From Oligoflexales bacterium (GTDB lineage Bacteria; Bdellovibrionota_B; Oligoflexia; Oligoflexales; RGVZ01), in contig CANLUT010000004.1 in NCBI GenBank assembly GCA_947494335.1, forward strand, positions 1 through 64,000: a DNA stretch of 64,000 bases, given 5' to 3'. The position numbers and the translations under genes were made by a program. The notes below the pieces were generated by a model, which ran no database searches, was not told where the DNA came from, and saw nothing but the letters and a program-made list of their open reading frames with translations. Below are positions 1-9,327 of the stretch, piece after piece. Positions within the stretch are counted from its first letter, which is position 1. Each line of letters starts with the position of its first letter.

Positions 1-3000
1 AACGCTGCCGACAACACTGATGTCTACAAGGTCTTAGTTAGCGCTACCGGTGGTGCGACGAGTGTCACGTCATCAAGTGCTACACTCACAGTCAATCCCT
101 GTGCAGCCAACGGATGGTGTGCGGGTGAATTGACATATTACATTGGCGGTCAAGCGACTACACTCGATATCAATGGATCTGGCACCTGGAATAGCCAGAC
201 TTACACGGCCGGTGCTTTGAAATCTATTATTACAATTACATCAGAGCCGTCTAACCAGACGGCCACAAATGGCAGTGCAAATTTTAGCGTCTCCGCCAGC
301 GTCACAAACAGTGCGACTCTAAGCTATCAGTGGCAAAAACAGGAATCTGGGGCAGGAAGTTTTACTAATGTCAGCGGCGCGACTGGCTCGACATTATCCT
401 TATCAGGTCTTACGAACGCGGCTGATAACGGAGACGTTTACCGAGTCGAAGTTAGTGCTTCAGGCGGGGCTGAAAGTGTGACGTCATCAAATGCAACGCT
501 TACGGTGTCGGCTCCGACGACCACTACAACCGGCGGGGCATTTGCTCTCTCCGGAGCAGGTAATGCGGCAGTCAACGGGTGCTATGTTGAGTCGGGATCC
601 ATCAACGGACACCCGTACTACACCAACGGAACTTATTTTGTTTGGTATCAGAATAGTTGGAACATAAGGCGTTCGCTTGATGACATGAGTCCTCCAGAAT
701 ATTGGAATAGTAATAACCAGCCCACAGTTCCCAATTCTTGGGATGTTATTTTCCCTCTTGGTCAAGAACCAGCGCCAACTCACGCTACAGGTTGTGGCGA
801 AACCACGACTACCGCTGCTCCCGGTGGAGTTGCCGCTCCGAATGGGCTGACGATCACGGCGCAGCCGAAGAACGACTACGGCACATCATACAATCAAGAC
901 ATTACTTTTAGCGTCACGACTTCTGGTGGCGGTGTGCCCACTTATCAGTGGCAGTATTACGGACCAGATGCAGTTAATGGTGATCTCGCTTTTATATGGC
1001 GCAATATCACCGGAGCGACATCATCATCATATGTAACCAATGGCGGCACGTTCGCATATTTGATTGGCTCCGATTTTACTTACATGGGCATGGTAAAATT
1101 GCGCTGTGTTGTGACAGCTGAGGGCGGCGCGTCTACGCTGAACAGCGATGAAGTACGGTTCCTTCAGCTAGATTTACTGCACGGAAAAAATCTCACCTGG
1201 TACGGTACTATGGGCACCTGGTCGAATTATGTGCATTACACGCAACCCGTCACATTCGCTCCGCAGGTTGGTGAACTCCTTGTACTGGACTTTTACGACT
1301 TCGCCGGAGCTTATCCAGACACGTCGTGGTACACGGGTGCCGATACTACTCTCAAAATTCAAGTCGCTACAAACGGCTACACAGACAGCGCCGACTGGAC
1401 CGATTTGGACACCTTCGATGGCCGCGGATCTGTATCTGTCTCTGGATACACCATTGAGCCCAGTACAGGAACGAAGTATTACCGCGCCATCCTCGTGAAC
1501 AAATGGCCCTACGCTGTAAACAACGGCACGCAGTCGGCAACTCGCACGCCGCAGCATATTTACGAACGCTACAACACCGACACTGTGCAGGTCACGTGGC
1601 CTTCCGCTCCGACGACCACGACTCCCGGCGGGGCGTTTACTTTGAGTGGCGCGGGGACTTCAGCGGTAAATGGGTGCTATTCGCAAGCCGGAACGCACAA
1701 TGGAATGCCCTATTATTCTAACGGAACCTATTTAGTTTGGTACGAAGGTTTTGAGTGGGCTTGGTTTATAAGCCAATCAGTTGGTGCTGGCCCCCCAGCT
1801 TATTATGGCAGCAATGAAAATGATGTGCCCTCAAGTTGGTCAGAAGTGACAGGATCGTCTCCGGCTCCGACATTGTCTAATGGATGCGGAGCCACAACTA
1901 CTACGACAGCGCCGCCTACGACCACCGCAGGGGCGACGGGAGTCGTTGGATACGTTACGGATAATGAAAATTGGATGGGAGCCACTGGCACTTATTGTCC
2001 TGAAGGGACATTTGATGGAGTACCTTATTACAGGAACGGGCAAAATCACTTCATGTATCGAGAGGGTGGATATTGGTATATAGATTACACAGACCAGCCC
2101 GGCGCACACTATGCTGCGCCAAGCGGATCCATTCAAAGCAGTGCGTCTACCCCGCCACTCAGCGGATGGAGTAACGGTGGATCTATTTCAACCGTAACAT
2201 GCCCGCCACAGCCTATTCCGACAGGCAATGTTGGGTATGTCACGACTAACGTTGGCGAAACAAATCCATGGCAATCTGGCTCAGGGACATTCTGCCCGGC
2301 AGGATATAGCGATGGAGTTCTTTACTATGTCAACAATAACGCATCAGGCTCATGGGTAATGTTTAGGAGTCAAGGGTCGTGGTTTTTTTACCCTGGCACC
2401 AACCCGGTATATTCGTCTGCCGGCACGGCCATCGCGAACTATGGCAATGCTTCATCCACGCCTCCTTTGGGCGGCTGGTCTTACCAAGCTCCTGGAAATT
2501 TTGATTACGGAACTTTGGCGAGTGGCGCAAGTTGTGGAGGGGCACCGACCATTACAATTTCGTCACACCCTTCAAACCAAACTGCAGTGAATGGCAGTGC
2601 AAGCTTTAGCGTCTCTGCCAGCGTCAGCAACTCTACCCCACCAAGCTATAAGTGGCAAAAACAAGAAGCTGGATCAGGAATTTTTAGTGACGTAGGCAGT
2701 GAAGTAAGCGGTGCCACAGGCTCCACATTAACCTTATCAGGTCTTACGAACGCTGCTGATAACGGAGACGTGTACCGAGTCGAAGTCATAGTCAGTACTT
2801 CAGGCGGAGCTATTAGTGTGACGTCATCTAACGCTGCGCTCACAGTGGATCCATGTGCTGCAAATGGCTGGTGTGCGGGTGAAATGACATATTATCTTAG
2901 CGGTCAAGCGACCACACTCGACATCAATGGATCAGGCACCTGGAATAGCCAGACTTATACGGCCGGTGCTTTGAAATCTATTATTACGATTACCTCAGAG

Positions 3001-4701
3001 CCGTCTAACCAGACGGCCACCAACGGTAGTGCAAGCTTTAGCGTCTCTGCCAGCGTCACCAACGCTGCCACACTGAGTTATCAGTGGAAAAAACAGGAAT
3101 CTGGATCAGGAAGGTTTAGTGACGTAAGCGGTGCCACAAGCTCCACATTAGCCTTATCAAGCCTTACGAACGCTGCTGATAACGGTGACGTGTACCAAGT
3201 GGTAGTCAGTGCTTCAGGCGGAGCTGCAAGTGTGACGTCATCAATTGCAACCCTTACGGTGGCGGCTCCGACGACTGCGGCTTCATTAGTCGGCTATTCA
3301 ATTTCTGGATCTCATGCTTACTCTGGTGATTACACTATTTACGGAATACTAGACGGACAGCCAGCTTGGCAGCACTCAACCGATGCATATGTTATCAGCT
3401 ATGCGGGAGGCACAAATGTTGGTTGGATGCTTTTCCCCGGAACTATTGATGGAAATGACGGCACTCCAATCGCGTCTCATTCCTGCGGCTATCCCGCCGG
3501 CGGCGACGGATCATGTGCTGTAGAAACAATTACCGGAACATGGAATGGTGACGCATATTCTGGGGGCAATGGTCCTTCATTTACTGTTTCTTCATTGTAT
3601 GGGGCCAACACAACCACCACAGCTGCTCCCGGTGGAGTGGATGGATTTACCGTTACTGCCGTCATGAACGGGCAATTTGACCAATATGGTGGAACATACT
3701 GTGAAAATGGAACATATAATGGAAAGCCAAAATATAGAAAAGCTGGAACGGGCTACTATATTTTTTCGACCGGCACTCAATGGGCGATCAATAATTATGG
3801 AGGTCTTGGAAATTTTGCTTCTGTATTTGTTAACGATAATGGCGCTACTCCCCCAACTACTGGGTGGTATGACTCTGATAATGACGGATCTCCAACAGTG
3901 GCTTCTACAACTTGCGGCGGAGCCGCGAATACCACAACAGCCGCACCTAGCGGCACAACCACCATTACCATTAGCGAGCAGCCAAAAAACAGCTACGCGA
4001 TTTCGTATAACGATACCGCGACGTTCTCAGTGGCTGCCAGCATCAACAATGGCGACACACTTAGATACCAGTGGCAATATTACGGCGAAGACCCCAACAC
4101 GTATGAATCAGGTTGGTTTGACGTCCCCGGCCAAACATCAAACAGTCTTACGATGTCGCCAAACACGTTCGGTTCGATGGGCCTTAATGTTCAAATGTAT
4201 ACAACTCCCCTGTTTCGTTGTGTGCTAACAGGCGTAAACAGTCCTACCAGCCAGACAACAACGGTCGCGCGCTGGGTGCGTTTCGATCAAGTTGGCGAGT
4301 GGGCCGACTTCACTGGCTATAACGGCGCATATCCCGACGGCTACGTTACAGTCAACGGAAAAGGTTACAACACGCTTACGCTGTCTAGTCTCGAGGATTT
4401 GAACGTACGTGTTTTCTTCATGGGTTATCCGGCGGATTCCTCGTGGTACAGCAGCGATGCATTTACTGCGAAAATCCAGGTGTCAGATGACGCGACAACG
4501 TGGAGCGACATCAGCAGCGCGAATTTCCGCTCGAATTATTTTGAGAGCAACATTCAAGTAACCGCGTTGTCTGGCGTCACCAAATACTATCGTTTTCTCT
4601 TGCAATATAACTGGCCGTTCACGACGACTAACGGTACGCAGTCTTCCCGCACGGCGCCTGAGTCGGTGCACGTGACTGGTGCTCGCGTCACGTGGCCGTA
4701 A
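1..4701 (+). CDS. Giant mosaic Ig-like/Thr-linker protein, 5' end outside window
   Basis: The frame is open from base 1, so the first 1566 visible residues are the C-terminal part of a larger protein. Ig-like blocks (motifs SYQWQKQ and NAADNGDVYRVEV) lie near nt 1-96 (tail only), 230-508, 2549-2845 and 2990-3268. Between them are small blocks with conserved Cys and aromatic residues (for example NGCY..NGTYFVWY) near nt 535-800, 1630-1890, 1940-2220, 2225-2540, 3280-3610 and 3640-3930. Two larger related domains, each starting with a QPKN.Y motif and ending in VTWP, occupy about 850-1605 and 3960-4698. Blocks are joined by Thr-rich linkers such as TTTTAAPGG. No catalytic motif, membrane segment or sorting signal is visible. 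The architecture resembles surface or virion decoration proteins. Thr/Ala/Pro linkers of this kind are familiar to me from marine phage structural proteins, so a phage origin is possible; a host adhesin is the alternative. Confidence 0.8.
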   Translation, partial: NAADNTDVYKVLVSATGGATSVTSSSATLTVNPCAANGWCAGELTYYIGGQATTLDINGSGTWNSQTYTAGALKSIITITSEPSNQTATNGSANFSVSASVTNSATLSYQWQKQESGAGSFTNVSGATGSTLSLSGLTNAADNGDVYRVEVSASGGAESVTSSNATLTVSAPTTTTTGGAFALSGAGNAAVNGCYVESGSINGHPYYTNGTYFVWYQNSWNIRRSLDDMSPPEYWNSNNQPTVPNSWDVIFPLGQEPAPTHATGCGETTTTAAPGGVAAPNGLTITAQPKNDYGTSYNQDITFSVTTSGGGVPTYQWQYYGPDAVNGDLAFIWRNITGATSSSYVTNGGTFAYLIGSDFTYMGMVKLRCVVTAEGGASTLNSDEVRFLQLDLLHGKNLTWYGTMGTWSNYVHYTQPVTFAPQVGELLVLDFYDFAGAYPDTSWYTGADTTLKIQVATNGYTDSADWTDLDTFDGRGSVSVSGYTIEPSTGTKYYRAILVNKWPYAVNNGTQSATRTPQHIYERYNTDTVQVTWPSAPTTTTPGGAFTLSGAGTSAVNGCYSQAGTHNGMPYYSNGTYLVWYEGFEWAWFISQSVGAGPPAYYGSNENDVPSSWSEVTGSSPAPTLSNGCGATTTTTAPPTTTAGATGVVGYVTDNENWMGATGTYCPEGTFDGVPYYRNGQNHFMYREGGYWYIDYTDQPGAHYAAPSGSIQSSASTPPLSGWSNGGSISTVTCPPQPIPTGNVGYVTTNVGETNPWQSGSGTFCPAGYSDGVLYYVNNNASGSWVMFRSQGSWFFYPGTNPVYSSAGTAIANYGNASSTPPLGGWSYQAPGNFDYGTLASGASCGGAPTITISSHPSNQTAVNGSASFSVSASVSNSTPPSYKWQKQEAGSGIFSDVGSEVSGATGSTLTLSGLTNAADNGDVYRVEVIVSTSGGAISVTSSNAALTVDPCAANGWCAGEMTYYLSGQATTLDINGSGTWNSQTYTAGALKSIITITSEPSNQTATNGSASFSVSASVTNAATLSYQWKKQESGSGRFSDVSGATSSTLALSSLTNAADNGDVYQVVVSASGGAASVTSSIATLTVAAPTTAASLVGYSISGSHAYSGDYTIYGILDGQPAWQHSTDAYVISYAGGTNVGWMLFPGTIDGNDGTPIASHSCGYPAGGDGSCAVETITGTWNGDAYSGGNGPSFTVSSLYGANTTTTAAPGGVDGFTVTAVMNGQFDQYGGTYCENGTYNGKPKYRKAGTGYYIFSTGTQWAINNYGGLGNFASVFVNDNGATPPTTGWYDSDNDGSPTVASTTCGGAANTTTAAPSGTTTITISEQPKNSYAISYNDTATFSVAASINNGDTLRYQWQYYGEDPNTYESGWFDVPGQTSNSLTMSPNTFGSMGLNVQMYTTPLFRCVLTGVNSPTSQTTTVARWVRFDQVGEWADFTGYNGAYPDGYVTVNGKGYNTLTLSSLEDLNVRVFFMGYPADSSWYSSDAFTAKIQVSDDATTWSDISSANFRSNYFESNIQVTALSGVTKYYRFLLQYNWPFTTTNGTQSSRTAPESVHVTGARVTWP
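100..508 (+). repeat. Long intragenic repeat, copy 1
   Basis: This stretch encodes a CAANGWCAGE-type linker, a beta-rich segment and an Ig-like block, and it matches bases 2851-3268 almost base for base over long runs. Differences are mostly silent changes in the first part. Such near-identity at DNA level points to recent duplication or gene conversion inside the mosaic gene. Confidence 0.85.
2851..3268 (+). repeat. Long intragenic repeat, copy 2
   Basis: This is the second copy of the linker plus Ig-like unit found at bases 100-508. It follows another more diverged Ig-like block at about 2549-2845, so the Ig units form an array of unequal age. Confidence 0.85.
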
Positions 4702-4764
4702 GAGAGCCAAGTCATGTCTTCCGCATTTCCAAATAATTCCTTCTTACTATAGAAGGCGAATGTT

Positions 4765-5028
4765 ATGAAACTTAATGAATCGGTAAGGTTGGCTGTAGGA
4801 ACAGAAACCATTGAGCTTGACGCTTTGGACGTTGTGACCATAGACGACAACTCCAGAAAACTAATTACTGCTAGATTAGCGCCATTTTTCAGACCTCTCT
4901 TCTTGTGGGCTGGCGACGGTTATGACAATGTTGGCGACTATACCCAAGCTAAAGTAGAGTCTAAAATATTCGAGTTACTGGGCGACAACGCCCATGAAAA
5001 GATGCAGAGTCTGATAAAAGCCCGATGA
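4765..5028 (+). CDS. Small protein of unknown function next to the mosaic gene
   Basis: It encodes 87 residues beginning MKLNESVRLAVG and is preceded by a GAAGGCGA ribosome-binding region. The protein is soluble, acidic in its middle (ELDALDVVTIDD) and has no signal peptide or membrane helix. It lies 63 bases after the mosaic gene on the same strand, with a weak hairpin terminator directly after it, so the two are probably co-transcribed. I do not recognise a family. The pairing of a large linker-rich structural protein with a tiny conserved-looking soluble protein would suit a phage structural module, but no phage hallmark gene is inside the window. Confidence 0.7.
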   Translation: MKLNESVRLAVGTETIELDALDVVTIDDNSRKLITARLAPFFRPLFLWAGDGYDNVGDYTQAKVESKIFELLGDNAHEKMQSLIKAR

Positions 5029-5049
5029 ACCTCCGGGTTCGACATTTTT
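5027..5049 (+). terminator. Weak rho-independent terminator
   Basis: Bases 5027-5031 (GAACC) pair with 5036-5040 (GGTTC) around a four-base loop, followed by ATTTTT at 5044-5049. It overlaps the stop region of the 87-residue gene. Beyond it, bases 5050-5299 hold no convincing gene on either strand. Confidence 0.45.
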
Positions 5050-5299
5050 GTAGTTTGACCTTTGCCGATTTAACCAGCATGTGAGATGCGTTGATACGGC
5101 TTGGGGTGGGCGTCCAGATCGGCATCACCAGATCTGCTACCATTGAACCAGCGATGTCATCACTTTGTATTGTCAACGAACCTGTCCATTTTACGAGCTA
5201 GCTCTCGAAGCCTCGCCATTCCCTTAATATCATCCCCGCCTGACTGCTGACGCGATTTCGGCTCCATTTGGGCCGCGTCACTTTACGTGGAAAGACTTG

Positions 5300-5776
5300 C
5301 TAGCGTGTAGAATCTCTTTTTAGGCGATCAGCGATGGCAGGCCAGAGTCCGGATGAATGCGGCGCAGCGGTGGCTAGAATCACTTCTGCCTCAGAGTTGT
5401 CGAGCTCGCGCATACCAGTGAATAGTTTTTGCGCGGCCTCGCTGTCATGACCATGAGCAGAGAGACAGACCGTATTACTTGGCTTGGAATGAATCGCTGC
5501 CAGCGCTTGTTGTGCATTTTCGCCGGTTCCAGAAGTCACTAATAATCCAATTTTCTTGTTTCGCCATGGCGCACCGTCGCTTGCATTTAGGCTTGACCAG
5601 TCCTCGATGATATAAAGATTTTTTCTTGGGGCGTAGTGACTGGCAAGCATCCCGGGCGAAGCTTTTTCGTACGTGGACGAAGAGCGTTCAACTGAGATGG
5701 ACGTGGCCTCTTCTATGGCTGTAACTGTAATTTTTCCCGGCCTTAGAAATGAACCATTTTCATGGGAGGCCTTCGG
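5300..5776 (-). pseudogene. 3' remnant of Sua5/TsaC-type threonylcarbamoyl-AMP synthase gene
   Basis: The frame reads LRPGKIT, then SPGMLASHYAPR about 30 residues later, then a Rossmann-like C-terminal domain ending PAIADRLKR. The LRPG element and the SPGM..HYAP linker are hallmarks of long Sua5 proteins, which make the threonylcarbamoyl adenylate used for t6A tRNA modification. The catalytic N-terminal YrdC domain (KxR, SxN, the PTDTVYGL-type segment) is absent: a TGA at 5777-5779 closes the frame and no other frame up to base 6006 encodes it. The first ATG inside the fragment lies at 5650. A free-standing Sua5 domain has no known activity, so I read this as a decayed gene whose function should be covered by another tsaC/sua5 copy elsewhere. 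Bases 5780-6006 contain no recognisable coding sequence. Confidence 0.75.
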
Positions 5777-6006
5777 TCAGCTGGCTCCGCTCGTTAAGAC
5801 AGGCAGTTGTCATCGCTGTCTTTTTTGATTTGACCAGTAAGCGTTTGGATGTTTTCCGTTATGACTGCGAAAATCCCAGTCAAGGACTTGTGAAGGCTGT
5901 GTCCTACTTGCTTGCCGGTAGAAAAAGCCCTACTGACCGACGTCATTTCTATCCAAAACCAAAGACATTACCTATCCTGGACAGGATTCGGGAACTCGGC
6001 ACCATA

Positions 6007-6735
6007 TCATTCGTGACATTTATTGGCGATGAAGCCGCGCACTCCGCCTTGACTGCGAATATCTTCTAAAAACTTGGTGATACGTCCATATTTGTCAGAA
6101 CTGAGAGATGCGGATTTTCGGTAGTCACATTCAATGGCCTGAATCTCTGCGTCTGTGAGCTCACCGTCTTGCTCCAAGAACCATGCTGCAATGAGGGCCG
6201 TCATTGCACCTGTTCGGTCTCGACCAGCCTCACAATGCATCAAAATTCTTTTACCAGATTCAATTTCTGAAACGGCACTCTTAAAAAAAGCACATGAATC
6301 TTTGACCATGCCAGCTTGGGTTTCCCATGTTGATAAAAACTCTAAATCACTGAGCATCTCATGCTGAAAGGTCCGACCAATTCTCAGCTCCTCATGATCG
6401 CGGCAGTAGTAACGGCGATTTTCCGAATCGGAGTAATTCAGAGAATAAATTACATCTGGGTTCCCGACACGGTCACAGGCCCACCCAGAAAAAAATCCCG
6501 AAGCGCGCCAAATTTTACCCTCTGGCAAAATCTTTGTGCCAGAACATTGATTGATACTTGCACCAGCATCACGCAGATTGAGCTTGGAATCCAGAGCGCC
6601 TTCAATCTTGAAGGCAAGCGGCACCCCTTCCGCTATCAGAGTTGGGTAGTAAGCCCAAAGAAGAAACGAAAGGAGTGCCGTGACGCAAGAAAAAATAATA
6701 AGTCGAGATTTAAATTTCACGGCCAATAGACCCAT
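6007..6735 (-). CDS. Membrane-anchored or exported tyrosine/dual-specificity phosphatase
   Basis: A 242-residue protein. Residues about 8-32 form a hydrophobic signal-anchor, followed by a phosphatase domain containing the P-loop HCEAGRDRTG (C-x5-R: Cys168, Arg174), the defining motif of cysteine-dependent phosphatases. A catalytic loop Asp cannot be assigned by eye. The domain should face the periplasm if the anchor works as expected. I place the start at the ATG at 6735, just after the agmatinase stop; an ATG at 6777 in the same frame would add 14 residues and overlap that gene. It is last in a minus-strand run subtilase - ureohydrolase - phosphatase. The substrate is unknown, and phosphoinositide or phosphotyrosine are both possible for this fold. 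Confidence 0.75.
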   Translation of the reverse strand: MGLLAVKFKSRLIIFSCVTALLSFLLWAYYPTLIAEGVPLAFKIEGALDSKLNLRDAGASINQCSGTKILPEGKIWRASGFFSGWACDRVGNPDVIYSLNYSDSENRRYYCRDHEELRIGRTFQHEMLSDLEFLSTWETQAGMVKDSCAFFKSAVSEIESGKRILMHCEAGRDRTGAMTALIAAWFLEQDGELTDAEIQAIECDYRKSASLSSDKYGRITKFLEDIRSQGGVRGFIANKCHE

Positions 6736-6740
6736 CGGGA

Positions 6741-7805
6741 TTAGCAAAGCTTCTGGGTGCGCAATAAACAACCGCACAATTTATAAAGCATTCGAGCGCC
6801 AACATTGGCGTCCCACTCTCCGCCCTCTTCCGAAGGAGCGACTTCCGTCAGATCAAAGCCAACCACACGTCGACCGCTAGCAGACAGCGCTTCTAGAATG
6901 TAACAAGCTTCATCGAAGGAAAGACCACCCGGTACTGGCGTGCCAGTGGAAGGACAATACGATGGATCAAGACCATCGATGTCAAACGAGACATAAACAT
7001 TTTCAGGAAGCGTTGCTATGATTTCATCAGACACGGATTTAAAGGTTTTTCCTTCGGCTTTTGCTTTAAAAAGATCACGACCATAAAAGCAGGTACCTCG
7101 ACTACCCAATGAATCCATGAACGCACGTTCGTCACGACTATAATCACGTATGGCGACTTGAGTCAGCTTTGTCACCTGAGGGTAACTGGTCATCACATTG
7201 TAAAAGATCGATGCATGGCTATAGGTAAACCCTTCGTAAGCGCAGCGAAGATCATGATGAGCATCAAAGTGCAGAACTCCAAAGCCACCTTTGACGGTTT
7301 CTGCAAGGGCGTGAATGAGTCCTTGAGGACTTGAATGATCGCCACCTAATACACAAACAAATTTGCCTTTAGACAACCAATGTTTGGCTGTCTTATATAC
7401 GGATTCATTGATCTTCACGCTGCATTCGTTCACAAATGCGAGATCATCATCTGCCTCCTGACGATGTTCACAGGCTTCAATCACCCTCTGAGCAGCGTCT
7501 TTGGCTTTGTCATTCAATGAGCGAATGACTGGATCTTCCGGTAGAACAGTAATGCCCGCTCTAAAGGCTTTTCCGAATGCGGCATCTTCCATATCTAGCT
7601 GATGGCTAGCAGGAATCACAACATCAGGACCTTTCGACGTTCCTGCGCCGTAAGAGGTTGTCGCCTCCCAATGAACTGGAATCATCACCAGCTTGGCATC
7701 TTCTGGGTTAATCGAGACTCCCAAAAAGCCTGCATCGGCCGCTGGCGGAAGGCCTTGTTCCAGCTCGGCCATTGCATCCTCAAACTTCATATATTTCTTC
7801 ATCAT
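6741..7805 (-). CDS. Agmatinase/arginase-family ureohydrolase
   Basis: A 354-residue protein of the Mn-dependent ureohydrolase family. Metal-binding motifs are intact and in the usual order: GGDHS, FDAHHDLR and SFDIDGLDP. Members hydrolyse guanidino compounds, usually agmatine to putrescine plus urea, and the SYGAG..GPDVVIPAS substrate-side segment is typical of the agmatinase branch. The exact substrate (agmatine, guanidinobutyrate, arginine) cannot be fixed from motifs. I prefer the ATG at 7805, preceded by GGAAATGGAA, over an upstream ATG at 7862 that would overlap the subtilase gene by 41 bases. No polyamine gene is adjacent, so the genomic context adds nothing on the role. Confidence 0.85.
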   Translation of the reverse strand: MMKKYMKFEDAMAELEQGLPPAADAGFLGVSINPEDAKLVMIPVHWEATTSYGAGTSKGPDVVIPASHQLDMEDAAFGKAFRAGITVLPEDPVIRSLNDKAKDAAQRVIEACEHRQEADDDLAFVNECSVKINESVYKTAKHWLSKGKFVCVLGGDHSSPQGLIHALAETVKGGFGVLHFDAHHDLRCAYEGFTYSHASIFYNVMTSYPQVTKLTQVAIRDYSRDERAFMDSLGSRGTCFYGRDLFKAKAEGKTFKSVSDEIIATLPENVYVSFDIDGLDPSYCPSTGTPVPGGLSFDEACYILEALSASGRRVVGFDLTEVAPSEEGGEWDANVGARMLYKLCGCLLRTQKLC

Positions 7806-7821
7806 ATCATTCCATTTCCGC

Positions 7822-9327
7822 TCAATGCTGGTTGAACAGTCGTCCGGCGTGAGCTCGTCCATAACCGTAATGTAAACTATGACCAGTCGAGGGGCTATAT
7901 TGAGCCGCCTCAGGGTTTGCCTTTATGGCAGATGCTTTGACACGAGACAAGGCCTGTTCACGGGTTAATTCAGGTTCATGGCTTAAAAGGAGAGCAAAAA
8001 GCCCTGCGACATTGGGTGTAGCTGCTGACGTACCCCAAAATCCATTATGAAAATCTAGTTCCTCAAAATTTCCTTGGCCGTCCTTGTTATAGCCAGCCTC
8101 ACCAGGCCGATCCGTGGCTGGAATCCCATTAACGCTGCTTGTAGAAGACGGACCCAAAAGAGCCAGGCAGGGACCAAAGGCAGAATTTGGAACTTTAACG
8201 TCATTGTGGTCAATCGAACTCACAGCAATGACATCCGGATGAGCAGAAATATCAGGAAAGGTCGCGCGGCAATCATTGACTCCCGAATTGCGCATCGCAA
8301 ACAAAATGGGGGTACCCCTGCCTCCTCGGCCTTGACGTGCAACACGCGCAAGAGCCTCACTGACAATATCCGTCTGAGGTGACTCCAGTGCGTAACCCCA
8401 GCTATTACTTAAAACCGTGGCTCCCATCGCTTGGGCATATCCGATTGCGCTCGCATCTTCGCTGACGCGACCACTCACGACAACTGGCAAAACGACGCAT
8501 TCAGGGCATACACCGGTGATTCCTATCCCGTTGACACGAGCGCCAACAATTCCTGCAGTTGCCGTTCCATGTTGGGGAGCCGAACCATAAATCAACTTAT
8601 TGGAGTTCGTTGAAAAGTTCCAACCGCTCACATCATCAATTAAACCGTTGCCATCATCATCTTTTTTGTTTGCAGGTATTTCCCGTGGATTGATAAACCA
8701 CGCTTCCGTCAAATCCCGGTGATTTTGCTCGAAACCAACGTCGAGAACCGCGACTATTGTGGACGGACTACCTCTTGTAACAGCCCAAGCAGACTCTATA
8801 CCCATGTCCACGCCAGGCGTACCGCCACGCTGTCCCTGGTTGGATAAGTTCCATTGCGATGAAAAATATGGCTCCCCAGTCGGCGCACTTCGCACATCGA
8901 GAGGCAAAATCAGATCAGGGTGAGCGTAACGCACTGACTTCTGACTTTGAAGCTCCATTGCGACCCTTAGAGCCGTTGCTGGCGAGTCTGTGCGGATGAT
9001 GTATGCGTCTGTGAATGGTATAGGCTTTGGAGTTTGATCAGCATTGATCTTCACGTCAGCAATATGCTCACTCCCGATGATCACCGAAGATGTTAGAAAA
9101 CCACCACCTTGGGCTTTGCCATCATGAAAGAATCGCACTGGAGACATGTGTTCACCCGATTGAGTCGACATCACAATCTGATCTTCCACCGTCACACTCA
9201 GTGTCCATTCACCTAGGGTCAAAGTCCCAGATATTTCCGCCTCGCAGATTCCAGCTCCCATCAATAGATAGAGAGAGACCACCAGGTGGGACATCCCAGG
9301 GTTCATTGAAACTGACCTGAGCTTCAT
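7822..9327 (-). CDS. Secreted subtilisin-like serine protease (peptidase S8)
   Basis: A 501-residue preprotein. The N-terminus (MKLRS... with a hydrophobic core ending GAGICEAE) is a Sec signal peptide, followed by a pro-region of about 130 residues. The S8 triad is present: Asp in VAVLDVG, His in QHGTATAG and Ser in GTSAATPNVAG, plus the oxyanion Asn in MRNSG. An Asp-rich segment KKDDDGNGLIDD resembles a calcium-binding loop. It probably digests protein outside the cytoplasm. I chose the ATG at 9327 because ATGAGG precedes it at usable spacing; the in-frame ATG at 9342 lacks a ribosome-binding site. It opens the minus-strand run that continues into the ureohydrolase. Confidence 0.9.
   Translation of the reverse strand: MKLRSVSMNPGMSHLVVSLYLLMGAGICEAEISGTLTLGEWTLSVTVEDQIVMSTQSGEHMSPVRFFHDGKAQGGGFLTSSVIIGSEHIADVKINADQTPKPIPFTDAYIIRTDSPATALRVAMELQSQKSVRYAHPDLILPLDVRSAPTGEPYFSSQWNLSNQGQRGGTPGVDMGIESAWAVTRGSPSTIVAVLDVGFEQNHRDLTEAWFINPREIPANKKDDDGNGLIDDVSGWNFSTNSNKLIYGSAPQHGTATAGIVGARVNGIGITGVCPECVVLPVVVSGRVSEDASAIGYAQAMGATVLSNSWGYALESPQTDIVSEALARVARQGRGGRGTPILFAMRNSGVNDCRATFPDISAHPDVIAVSSIDHNDVKVPNSAFGPCLALLGPSSTSSVNGIPATDRPGEAGYNKDGQGNFEELDFHNGFWGTSAATPNVAGLFALLLSHEPELTREQALSRVKASAIKANPEAAQYSPSTGHSLHYGYGRAHAGRLFNQH

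Noticed and set aside
5749-6069. 106-codon plus-strand frame across the Sua5 remnant and phosphatase gene
   Set aside because: It starts inside the Sua5 frame, ends inside the antisense phosphatase gene, has no ribosome-binding site and no recognised motif; probably chance in decayed sequence.
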